A stretch of DNA of 33,937 bases from the NCBI GenBank assembly GCA_012730105.1, contig JAAYBJ010000206.1, forward strand, positions 1 to 33,937. Direction: 5' to 3'. Made by a program: the position numbers and the translations under genes. Shown here piece after piece: positions 24,046-31,370 of this stretch (position 1 is its first letter; every line of letters begins with the position of its first letter). The notes below the pieces were generated by a model, which was given only the letters and a program-made list of their open reading frames with translations, was not told where the DNA came from and did no database searches. The stretch is from Candidatus Hydrogenedentota bacterium (lineage in GTDB: Bacteria; Hydrogenedentota; Hydrogenedentia; Hydrogenedentales; CAITNO01).

Positions 24046-25308
24046 CTAGCGACAGCCGCAACAACATCCGCCCGTTTCAGGCGCGTCCGTCAGCGCGGCG
24101 AGTCCGGGCAGCACTTTTCCTTCGAGCATTTCGAGGGAGGCGCCGCCGCCCGTGGAGACATGCGACATCTTGTCGGCAAGCCCAAACTGGATTACAGCCG
24201 CCGCGGTGTCTCCGCCGCCAATGATGCTGATGACATCGCTTTCGGCAAGCGTCTGCGCTATGGCATGCGTGCCCTTGGCGAAGTTTTCCATTTCAAATAC
24301 GCCCAGAGGCCCGTTCCAGACAACCGTTCGCATGCTTTTTATCGTCGCTACAAAGAGATCAATGGTCTCCGGGCCGATATCAAGACCTTGCCAATCCGCG
24401 GGAATGGCGTTAATTTTGGCCACTTTCGCGTTGGCGTTATTGTCGAAGGCGTCGGCCACCACGATATCGACGGGAAGCAGCAGTTTGACGCCCTTTTCTT
24501 CGGCAAGTTTCATCGCTTTTTCCGCCACGGCAATGCCGGGCTCATCCAGCAGGGACTTGCCGATTTCATAACCCTTGGCTTTCAGAAAGGTATAGGCCAT
24601 GCCGCCGCCGATGATCAGCGTGTCCACCAGGTCAAGGAGATGTTCGATGACGCTGATTTTGTCCGAGACTTTGGCGCCGCCCAGCAGGGCCGCCAGGGGG
24701 CGTTCCGGGCTTTCCAGAACCTTGTCGAAATACTCCATTTCCTTGCTTACCAGAAAACCGGCCGCGCTTTGCGCGATAAAGTGGGTGACGCCTTCCGTGG
24801 AGGCATGGGCGCGATGCACCGTGCCGAAGGCATCGGAAACGTACACATCACTAAGTGCGGCCAATTGCTTTGAAAATTCGGGATCGTTCTTCGTTTCGCC
24901 CTTGTAAAAACGTGTGTTTTCCAGGAGGATAATGTCGCCCGCTTTCATGGCGGCGACTGCGGCTTCCACTTCCGGTCCGATGCAGGCGTCCATCTTTTTG
25001 ACAGGCGCCCCGGCCAGTTCGCTGAGTTTGGCCGCGACTGGATCCATTTTCAAGGAAGCGTTCTTCTTCTCCATGGCGGCGCGTTCTTCTTCATTGGCCG
25101 CCTTGGCGAGATCCTTTGGCCGGCCCAAGTGCGACATAAGTATTAGTTTGCCGCCGTTGTCGCGGACGTATTGAATGCTTTTAAGAGCCGCGCGGATTCG
25201 CGTATCATCCCGCACGGTGCCGTCCTCATGCTGGGGCACATTGAAATCCACGCGCATCAGCACGCGCTTGCCGTTAACATCCACCTGGTCAAGTGTGAGT
25301 TTTTTCAT
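24046..25308 (-). CDS. pgk: Phosphoglycerate kinase with Cys-rich C-terminal tail
   Basis: A 420-residue glycolytic enzyme that interconverts 1,3-bisphosphoglycerate + ADP and 3-phosphoglycerate + ATP. It shows KRVLMRVDFNVP at the start, LILMSHLGRPKD, the GGAKVSDKISVIEHLL segment, GPLGVFEMENFAKGT and the nucleotide-binding IIGGGDTAAAV with STGGGASLEMLEGK. I use the ATG at 25308 because AAGAGG lies 9 nt upstream; the ATG at 25317 is too close to it. The family usually ends soon after 'LPGVAAL'. Here the chain continues and ends GGCCCGCR, with Cys415, 416, 417 and 419, an unusual tail that could bind metal or be redox-active. It is downstream of gap on the same strand. Confidence 0.96.
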   Translation of the reverse strand: MKKLTLDQVDVNGKRVLMRVDFNVPQHEDGTVRDDTRIRAALKSIQYVRDNGGKLILMSHLGRPKDLAKAANEEERAAMEKKNASLKMDPVAAKLSELAGAPVKKMDACIGPEVEAAVAAMKAGDIILLENTRFYKGETKNDPEFSKQLAALSDVYVSDAFGTVHRAHASTEGVTHFIAQSAAGFLVSKEMEYFDKVLESPERPLAALLGGAKVSDKISVIEHLLDLVDTLIIGGGMAYTFLKAKGYEIGKSLLDEPGIAVAEKAMKLAEEKGVKLLLPVDIVVADAFDNNANAKVAKINAIPADWQGLDIGPETIDLFVATIKSMRTVVWNGPLGVFEMENFAKGTHAIAQTLAESDVISIIGGGDTAAAVIQFGLADKMSHVSTGGGASLEMLEGKVLPGLAALTDAPETGGCCCGCR

Positions 25309-25340
25309 TTGGAACATCCTCTTACCGGTTTTACAGACAA

Positions 25341-25369
25341 TCGGGGCCGCCCATTCTGGGCGGCCCCGA
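25341..25369 (-). other. Strong gap-pgk intergenic hairpin
   Basis: A 13-bp perfect GC-rich stem (25341-25353 with 25357-25369) and a 3-nt loop lie between gap and pgk. No T-run follows on the minus strand, so it is more likely an mRNA-stabilising or processing hairpin, or a partial attenuator, than a terminator. Confidence 0.7.
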
Positions 25370-25386
25370 AGAAAAACATGGGTTGC

Positions 25387-26385
25387 TTAACCAGCCATCA
25401 ACTTGAACAAGTCGATGCAGCGGTTGGAATATCCCCATTCATTGTCGTACCAGGATATGATCTTGACAAGATTGCCTTCCAGTACCATGGTCAGTTTGGA
25501 ATCGAAAATGGAGGAGTGGGGGTTGCCGACGACGTCGCAGGAAACAATTTCGTCTTCCATGTATTGCAGGATGCCTTTGAGGGGGCCTTCTGCGGCGTCC
25601 TTGATGGCGCCATTCACTTCTTCCACTGTTACTGTGCGGGACATTTCGGCGACCAGGTCCACTACGCTGCCGTCGATGACGGGCACGCGCATGGCCATGC
25701 CGTGCAATTTCTTGTTGAGTTCGGGAAGCACTTCGCCAACCGCCTTGGCGGCGCCGGTGGAAGTCGGGATAATCGAGTAGGCAGCGGCGCGCGCGCGGCG
25801 CAGATCGCTGTGGGGCATGTCAATCACTTTCTGGTCGTTCGTATATGCGTGGATCGTGGTCATTAAACCGCGCTTGATACCGAAGTTTTCGTGAAGGACC
25901 TTGGCGACCGGGGCCAGGCAGTTTGTGGTGCAGCTGGCATTGGAAACGACCTTGTGTTCCGGTTTCAGCGTTTCGTGATTGACGCCGTATACGATGATGG
26001 CATCCAGGGCGCCCTTGGGCGGCACGCTGAGCAGGACTTTTTTCGCGCCGGCTTTGATATGGAGCTCGCATTTTTCCTGGGAGCGGAAAACACCTGTGGA
26101 TTCCAGGACCAGCTCCACGCCTTTATCACCCCAATTCAGGGCGGCGGGATCTTTTTCAGCGCTTACCAGCACCTTTTTCCCGTCCACGATAATGGAATCG
26201 CCGTCGGCCTTCACCTCTTTGTTGTACACGCCCATGACACTATCATACTTGAGCAGGTGCGCCAGTGTTTTCGCGTCGGTCAGATCATTGATTGCCGCCA
26301 CTTCAAACGCGGATTCATTCATGAGCAGCTTGAATACATTTCTTCCGATGCGCCCAAAACCATTAATACCAACCTTTGTTGCCAT
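25387..26385 (-). CDS. gap: Glyceraldehyde-3-phosphate dehydrogenase
   Basis: A 332-residue tetrameric enzyme of typical length that oxidises and phosphorylates glyceraldehyde 3-phosphate with NAD+. The N-terminal Rossmann motif GINGFGRIGRNVFK, NDL at 33-35 (Asp34 favours NAD+ over NADP+), the catalytic SNASCTTNCLAP (Cys152), HAYTNDQ (His179), the AAAYSIIPTSTGAAKAVGEVLPEL stretch and the final SWYDNEWGYSNR are all present. GAAAGGA lies upstream of the ATG. It is first in the minus-strand run and is followed by pgk across a hairpin. Confidence 0.98.
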   Translation of the reverse strand: MATKVGINGFGRIGRNVFKLLMNESAFEVAAINDLTDAKTLAHLLKYDSVMGVYNKEVKADGDSIIVDGKKVLVSAEKDPAALNWGDKGVELVLESTGVFRSQEKCELHIKAGAKKVLLSVPPKGALDAIIVYGVNHETLKPEHKVVSNASCTTNCLAPVAKVLHENFGIKRGLMTTIHAYTNDQKVIDMPHSDLRRARAAAYSIIPTSTGAAKAVGEVLPELNKKLHGMAMRVPVIDGSVVDLVAEMSRTVTVEEVNGAIKDAAEGPLKGILQYMEDEIVSCDVVGNPHSSIFDSKLTMVLEGNLVKIISWYDNEWGYSNRCIDLFKLMAG

Positions 26386-26790
26386 AATCAGATTTTCCTT
26401 TCAATTGTACGGGTTATTTTCTACACAACGCCTTTGAAGCACGCTATTTTTTGTATACCAACGGAAGTGTTGCAACGTTAACAAATATATAGACCTCTGA
26501 CCCCGACAATACACCTGGGAAAAAGGGGTAAAGCCCGGAGAAGTCTAACCGCGGGAAAAATCCTGCGAGTGGTACCGTCTCCCCTATGCACCCCTGTGAG
26601 AAATTCTTGCTTTAACGGGGTGATATACCTTACCTTAATATACGTAGTATGCCATATTGCCGCCAGTTATGTCAATCGAGCCCGGTTTCACCCGTTGCTC
26701 TGGGTGGTTCTGTCGGTTCCGGACGGTGTCAGGTGTTTTTGAACCGTGGAAGCGGCGGGTAGTTATTTTCACGCGCAAAGGAATGCGATT
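26386..26790. other. Divergent intergenic region between gap and the BamE-like lipoprotein
   Basis: These 405 bp must contain promoters for both directions, but I cannot name a convincing -35/-10 pair on either strand. TATACA-type sequences occur near 26454-26460 on the gap side and a TTGCTT/TACCTT pair (26607-26636) on the other; both are weak. No gene is seen. Confidence 0.4.
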
Positions 26791-28095
26791 ATGAGTGCAA
26801 GAGTGCCCCATATCCAACCAAGGCATTTTAAAAAGCCCTATCAGGTTGCCGTCGTGGTTGCGGCCATTCTGCTCTGCCTTGGCGGCTGTGATTCCTGTTT
26901 GGGCAGAAAGCCCGCTCCGGCCACGCCGGGCGTGCAATCACCCGCGACGCCCCTGTCTCCGCCCCGGGTACAGACCCCGGAATCACCGGCAGCGCTGCCG
27001 GCCCTGCCTCCGGAGGAGGGTGAGGGCGAAGTCCCGCCGGAAGAGGATGAGACGTCCGGCCCCCCCTCGGAATACAGTGCGGACCTGCTCTTAGGCATCA
27101 AACCCGGGATGTCTTACGAGGAAGTGCAGCGGATTTTAGGAGACCCGGGTGTGGTGGTTGCGGGAACAGAAGAGAAGAATCTTGTCTATCGCTGGAGTTA
27201 TTCCGGCATAAGTTTCATGGGCCGCTTTGAAAACGGTCAGTTGCTCCGCAAAAGCATCGTGGCCAACGAGCCGCTCGAGAACGCGGTGGACGAGGAAACG
27301 AGGCAGTTTGACCAGGAGCTGTTTGACACGATTCAGCCCGGCATGAACTTCGATGACGTTCTTATGCTCATCGGCATGGACGCGCAACCGCTGACTTCGG
27401 GCAGCTCGGGGGTCAGAATATACAAATGGACCGATGCCACCGGCTCCAGCATCACCGCGCGTTTTGAAAACCAGGTGCTTACCAGGAAATCCGGAACCAT
27501 TATCACGGCGAAACCGGAACAATTGAGGGAAACGGATCAAGACGAAGGCGTTGAAACCATTGAAACCGTTGAAACGGACGAACAGCCGCCTGTTCAGGAT
27601 ACCGGTAAGGCCGGCGCCGACGGAATGTTGCCCATGCCCGCCGCCGAAGAGGAAGAATATCCGGAAGAAGTGCAACCAGATGTTCCACAGGAAGGCGCAC
27701 AGAAACCGCGGGTTCATGTGGTGGGTGCGAAACGCCGTGAACGTGAAATTGCCGGAGATGATTCTCCCAATGCCGGACGATCCTACCGTCCAAAAACCAA
27801 GCTGCCGGAATACAAGCGAAGCCTTCGTACGGGCTCATACGAAATACGGGTCCAAAACACGACGAAGAGCAGGGCTCATGTTGCCATCATTTCCAATGAA
27901 GGCGGTCTTGAAATGACCGTGGCTCCCAACGGCAGCGCTTCCGCGCGTGTCGGTCGGGGAATGTACCAGTTCTATTTCATCTATGATGACGATCCCCATA
28001 CGTTGCATCACGGGCAGCGTATCCCAGTGGAAGAACTTCTCATGGATTTTGTTGTGTATCTTTTCGATGACTCCTCTGAAGTAAGTCTTATGTGA
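26791..28095 (+). CDS. Lipoprotein with two BamE/SmpA-like repeats
   Basis: A 434-residue lipoprotein. The ATG at 26791 has AAAGGAA about 8 nt upstream; the frame extends back without a better start. A hydrophobic segment ends in lipobox CLGGC (Cys at about 33), followed by a Pro-rich and acidic linker including EEGEGEVPPEEDE. Two similar units follow. The first begins LLLGIKPGMSYEEVQRILGDPG and ends RWSYSGISFMGRFENGQLLRKS; the second begins TIQPGMNFDDVLMLIGMD and ends KWTDATGSSITARFENQVLTRKS. These match the SmpA/OmlA (BamE) fold found in outer-membrane assembly lipoproteins and in many unrelated lipoproteins. A variable acidic linker and a C-terminal beta-rich domain (YEIRVQNTTKSRAHVAIISNE onwards) complete it. 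Role unknown; envelope-associated by inference. Confidence 0.85.
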   Translation: MSARVPHIQPRHFKKPYQVAVVVAAILLCLGGCDSCLGRKPAPATPGVQSPATPLSPPRVQTPESPAALPALPPEEGEGEVPPEEDETSGPPSEYSADLLLGIKPGMSYEEVQRILGDPGVVVAGTEEKNLVYRWSYSGISFMGRFENGQLLRKSIVANEPLENAVDEETRQFDQELFDTIQPGMNFDDVLMLIGMDAQPLTSGSSGVRIYKWTDATGSSITARFENQVLTRKSGTIITAKPEQLRETDQDEGVETIETVETDEQPPVQDTGKAGADGMLPMPAAEEEEYPEEVQPDVPQEGAQKPRVHVVGAKRREREIAGDDSPNAGRSYRPKTKLPEYKRSLRTGSYEIRVQNTTKSRAHVAIISNEGGLEMTVAPNGSASARVGRGMYQFYFIYDDDPHTLHHGQRIPVEELLMDFVVYLFDDSSEVSLM

Positions 28096-28469
28096 CAGCT
28101 GTCTTTGGATCTTTCTTTCATCTGTGAGAAACGTTCCGATCTCTTTTCGTGGATCTTTTGCGCGACGCCGTCCGCATGAACCAGGACATCATCCCCGTAT
28201 GCTTCCCTTCCTGCGCGCAATGTCGATCACGGTGCGCCACGTGCTCGGCAGTGTTCTTCAGTGTGACAATCGTACGTTTACGCGAACGCCCACGCATATG
28301 CGGAGACGTGATAAAACAGGCTCTCCGCAGTGGTGTTCGATGATTATGTGAAACAAGACGTTGTGAATATCGTGCGGCCGCGGCGAGAAAAAAACAACCG
28401 TTCACCCTTGAAAACTTTTCACCTTGACGCACAAAAAAGCTGCAAAAAAAAATCCAAAAAAAATTTTAC

Positions 28470-28498
28470 TTGTATTTTTTGAAAAAGTTTGGTAAAAC
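28470..28498 (+). promoter_or_regulatory. Candidate promoter of the H1-like gene with A-tract upstream element
   Basis: TTGTAT (28470-28475) and TAAAAC (28493-28498) are 17 bp apart. A-runs at about 28434-28439, 28444-28452 and 28456-28463, roughly one helical turn apart, precede the -35. Such phased A-tracts bend DNA and can act as UP elements for RNA polymerase. Confidence 0.45.
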
Positions 28499-28622
28499 TA
28501 TGTTAGTTGCAATTTGAATATTTATTTTTTCGGTGTGTTTTTATGGCATTGCCGATGTTGTGGTTTGCACCGGCGAGGTTGCTTTTGTCGGCATAACCAG
28601 GCATGTGCCTGTTATAGGCAAC

Positions 28623-28641
28623 GCCTGCCAGGATGGCAGGC
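28623..28641 (+). other. Leader hairpin upstream of the H1-like gene
   Basis: GCCTGCCA and TGGCAGGC (28623-28630, 28634-28641) form a perfect 8-bp stem with loop GGA. No T-run follows. It lies about 85 nt before the start codon and may affect mRNA stability or translation. Confidence 0.5.
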
Positions 28642-28726
28642 AATGGCCTCGGTTGCTCATGAAGGAATGGGTGACCGGCAATAGTTGATACTGGGAGATG
28701 GCCACAACAATTAGGAGAAACATCAA

Positions 28727-29014
28727 ATGGCCGCAACGAAACCTGCAGTGAAGAAAGCCGCCGCGAAGAAGCCGGCCGCGAAGAAAGCCGCCGCGAAGAA
28801 GCCGGCCGCGAAGAAAGCCGCCGCGAAGAAGCCGGCCGCGAAGAAAGCCGCCGTGAAGAAACCGGCCGCGAAGAAAGCCGTCGCGAAGAAGCCGGCTGCG
28901 AAGAAAGCCGTCGCGAAGAAGCCGGCTGCGAAGAAACCGGCCGCGAAGAAACCGGCTGCGAAGAAACCGGCCGCGAAGAAACCGGCCGCGAAGAAAGCCG
29001 CCGCGAAGAAGTAA
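28727..29014 (+). CDS. Histone H1-like Lys/Ala/Pro-rich protein
   Basis: A 95-residue, extremely basic protein: MAATK followed by 18 pentapeptides of the form P/A-A-A/V-K-K, mostly alternating PAAKK with AAAKK and ending in five PAAKK copies and one AAAKK. It has the composition of the C-terminal tail of eukaryotic histone H1 and of bacterial H1-like proteins (Hc2, AlgP, BphA-type), which bind and condense DNA without sequence specificity. AGGAG at 28713-28717 precedes the ATG. Codon use is almost restricted to a 30-bp unit, which leaves misleading long open frames on the opposite strand. The protein has no globular domain. Copy number of the repeat is likely variable between strains. Confidence 0.88.
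   Translation: MAATKPAVKKAAAKKPAAKKAAAKKPAAKKAAAKKPAAKKAAVKKPAAKKAVAKKPAAKKAVAKKPAAKKPAAKKPAAKKPAAKKPAAKKAAAKK
28742..29011 (+). repeat. Tandem 15/30-bp repeat coding for PAAKK/AAAKK
   Basis: Eighteen 15-bp units, mostly arranged as 30-bp doublets (GCCGCCGCGAAGAAG, GCCGGCCGCGAAGAAA types), occupy 270 bp. The last third switches to near-identical PAAKK units. Exact long repeats of this kind are prone to slippage and recombination. Confidence 0.9.
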
Positions 29015-29051
29015 TCCTGCCGTCGGCAGGCATTCTTGTTGAGAATGAAGC

Positions 29052-29109
29052 AACGCCGCACAGGCTGTCCGGGTTTTCCCGTACAGGGTCTTGTGCGGCG
29101 TTCTTTATT
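29052..29109 (+). terminator. Probable terminator of the H1-like gene
   Basis: AACGCCGCACA (29052-29062) pairs perfectly with TGTGCGGCGTT (29092-29102). Inside the loop CGGG-TTTT-CCCG and flanking CTGT/ACAG can extend the structure, and CTTTATT follows. A smaller CCTGCC-GTC-GGCAGG hairpin (29016-29030) with a T-rich tail lies just after the stop. Confidence 0.7.
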
Positions 29110-29157
29110 GTGAATGACATTGAAAATTACGGAGCCAACTACCACGGGAGCATCCAA

Positions 29158-31365
29158 GTGAACCATGAGCATATCCGCGCAGCGCTTCAGCGTGCCGTTA
29201 CATACGCGCAGGCGCCGGGCGCTGTGGCATGTGTGGGGAAAGGTGAAGAACGGCTTTTCCTGGGCGGCTCGGGGCATCGCGCGCTGACACCCGGCGAGGA
29301 GCCGGCCACGGCGGACACGGTGTATGATCTTGCTTCTCTGACGAAAGTTGTTGCGACGACGACAGCCGTCATGTTGTTGCGTAATCGCGGCATACTCGAT
29401 CTAAACCAGCCGGTGTCGGACTTCATCCCCCTTCCAAACCTGAACCGGTTTACCCTGCGCCACCTGATCACCCACACCTCGGGGCTGGAGGCGTGGCGCC
29501 CCTGGTATACGGAATTATCCGGAAGGCTTCAGTATGTGGAGCGCATTGCCGCTGAAGCGGGCGGCGCGCAGCCCGGCATCCGGCGTGAATATTCGGACTT
29601 TGGATTCATTTTGCTTGCGCGGGTGGTGGAACAGGCGGCCCAGGATACCTTCGACGGTTTTTGCATGAAACACATTTTCGAGCCCCTTCAGATGAAGGAT
29701 ACTTGTTTCACACCGTCTGCGGCGCTTCGCGAACGGTGCGCGCCTACGGAAGATAGTATTGAACGGGGCCGTCTGATTCGCGGCGAGGTGCATGACGACA
29801 ATGCATTTGCCCAAGGCGGCGTTTCCGGACATGCCGGTTTGTTCAGTACAGCGGAAGATCTGGAGCGTTTCTGCCGTGCCCTGATGGATGGCCGCGTACT
29901 GCCGATGGAAACTCTGGATGAAATGACGCGCATTGGCCAGGTGCGCTGTTATCCTTGGCAGGGGTTGGGCTGGTGGCTCGATCCGTGCGTATCAGGTGCG
30001 AATGGATTTCTTCCAGCGCGAACGGCCATGGGACATACGGGCTGGACGGGCACCTGTATCTGGATGGACCGCGCGACCCGGCTATATGCGATTCTACTTT
30101 CCAACACGTGCCACCCCGACAAGACCAGGCGCAACAACCGGGAACTGCGCCGACGTTTTTATACACCGATTGCCGCCGCTTTTTACCCGGAAACCACAAA
30201 TGCGCATACCGGTTTGGACAGGTTGGTGCGTAACGCCTTTGATGATCTGCGCGGCAAGCGTCTGGCGCTGCTGGCCAATACGGCCGCCGTGGACCAGACC
30301 GGCCGGCCGATCCTGGAAACACTCGGTTTGGAGAAACTGCTGCAGCTGCGTTATGTCTACAGTCCTGAGCATGGCTTTACGGGAAGCGCCGAAGCCGGGG
30401 AGAAGGTGGCATCCAGTCAGGAATCCGTCCCGTTCATCAGTTTATATGGGGATCGTAAACAGCCTTCGCGGGAAGAGCTTAAAAACGTTGATTTGTTTGT
30501 GGTGGACCTTCCTGACATTGGCGCCCGATACTACACCTATATGGCCACCATGAAGGACTGCATGGAAGCCTGTGCCGCGTACAAGGTGCCCATGCTGATT
30601 CTTGACCGGCCGAATCCCGTAGGCGGCGCCATTCTCGAAGGACCTATAGCCGCGAAATACGGTTCTCCCGTCTGCTGCGCACCCATTCCCATACGGCATG
30701 GCATGACCCTGGGCGAGCTTGCCCTTTATTTCAAGCAAAGCTTCTTCTCACGGACAAGTCTGGACGTGAAGGTTTGCCTGGCCGACAACTGGTGGCGTGA
30801 GCTGCAGTTTGACAGTTGTAGTCTTCCCTGGGTGGCGCCGTCGCCGAACATACCCGCCAGTGAATCGGCGCTCATGTATGTCGGCACCTGCCTCTTTGAA
30901 GGCTTGAACCTGAATGAAGGGCGGGGCACCAAAACCCCCTTCCTGGTGTGCGGCGCGCCCTGGCTGCGTCCCGTGCGTGTGCTGAAGAAAGTAAAGGAAT
31001 CGGATCATCCGGGCATCTCGATAAAGGGTGTCATGTATATTCCGGAATCCATACCCGGTAAGGCGTCCAATCCCAAGTACCGGGACCAATTATGTCAGGG
31101 GATCACCTTTCATGTTACGGACCGCCGCACAGCCCGGCCGTTCACGGCGGCCGTTGCCGTCATCAGCGCCATATTCCAGTGCCACCCTGAACTGCAATGG
31201 GATCCGTTTTTTGACACACTGGCGGGCGGGCCCTGGATTCGTGAACAGATCGTGTCAGGCCGCTCCGCGCAGGACATCGTGGAAAGTATCCGTCCGGATC
31301 TGGAAGCCTTTGACGCGTCGCGTCCCCGCCTTTATGACACGCTTGAGCAGCGCGCGCTGGTGTAA
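29158..31365 (+). CDS. Fusion of AmiE-like serine amidase and NamZ-type exo-N-acetylmuramidase
   Basis: A 735-residue two-domain protein. I place the start at the GTG at 29158 (GGGAG 7 nt upstream); a GTG at 29110 lies next to the terminator and has no ribosome-binding site. Residues about 1-345 are a serine hydrolase of the class C beta-lactamase fold: SLTK (Ser60, Lys63), YSD (Tyr145) and HTG (293-295). Residues about 353-735 match the DUF1343/NamZ family (GH171): RLALLANTAAVDQTG, YSPEHGFTGSAEAGE (Glu404, His405), VVDLPDIGARYYTY (Asp453) and DRPNPVGG. In Bacillus subtilis the separate genes amiE and namZ lie together: AmiE removes the peptide from MurNAc and NamZ releases terminal MurNAc. 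The fusion suggests one polypeptide performs both muropeptide-recycling steps. No signal peptide is evident, so location is uncertain. Confidence 0.88.
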   Translation: MNHEHIRAALQRAVTYAQAPGAVACVGKGEERLFLGGSGHRALTPGEEPATADTVYDLASLTKVVATTTAVMLLRNRGILDLNQPVSDFIPLPNLNRFTLRHLITHTSGLEAWRPWYTELSGRLQYVERIAAEAGGAQPGIRREYSDFGFILLARVVEQAAQDTFDGFCMKHIFEPLQMKDTCFTPSAALRERCAPTEDSIERGRLIRGEVHDDNAFAQGGVSGHAGLFSTAEDLERFCRALMDGRVLPMETLDEMTRIGQVRCYPWQGLGWWLDPCVSGANGFLPARTAMGHTGWTGTCIWMDRATRLYAILLSNTCHPDKTRRNNRELRRRFYTPIAAAFYPETTNAHTGLDRLVRNAFDDLRGKRLALLANTAAVDQTGRPILETLGLEKLLQLRYVYSPEHGFTGSAEAGEKVASSQESVPFISLYGDRKQPSREELKNVDLFVVDLPDIGARYYTYMATMKDCMEACAAYKVPMLILDRPNPVGGAILEGPIAAKYGSPVCCAPIPIRHGMTLGELALYFKQSFFSRTSLDVKVCLADNWWRELQFDSCSLPWVAPSPNIPASESALMYVGTCLFEGLNLNEGRGTKTPFLVCGAPWLRPVRVLKKVKESDHPGISIKGVMYIPESIPGKASNPKYRDQLCQGITFHVTDRRTARPFTAAVAVISAIFQCHPELQWDPFFDTLAGGPWIREQIVSGRSAQDIVESIRPDLEAFDASRPRLYDTLEQRALV

Positions 31366-31370
31366 ATGAG

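Larger units (their letters stand above)
28096..28726. other. Long intergenic region and leader of the H1-like gene
   Basis: These 631 bp contain no gene I can support; short frames on both strands have no ribosome-binding site or recognisable sequence. The first about 330 bp are unremarkable. From 28433 to 28500 the DNA is very A/T-rich with successive A-tracts, then a promoter candidate and a leader of about 220 nt containing one clear hairpin (both listed separately). Confidence 0.5.

Noticed and set aside
28742-29011. Tandem repeat considered as a CRISPR array
   Set aside because: Units are contiguous with no unique spacers, are in coding frame, and no cas genes are present.
28503-29277. 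Three overlapping minus-strand frames rich in Ser/Arg, Leu/Arg or Phe/Ala repeats
   Set aside because: They arise from the 15/30-bp repeat of the H1-like gene, which has a proper ribosome-binding site on the plus strand.
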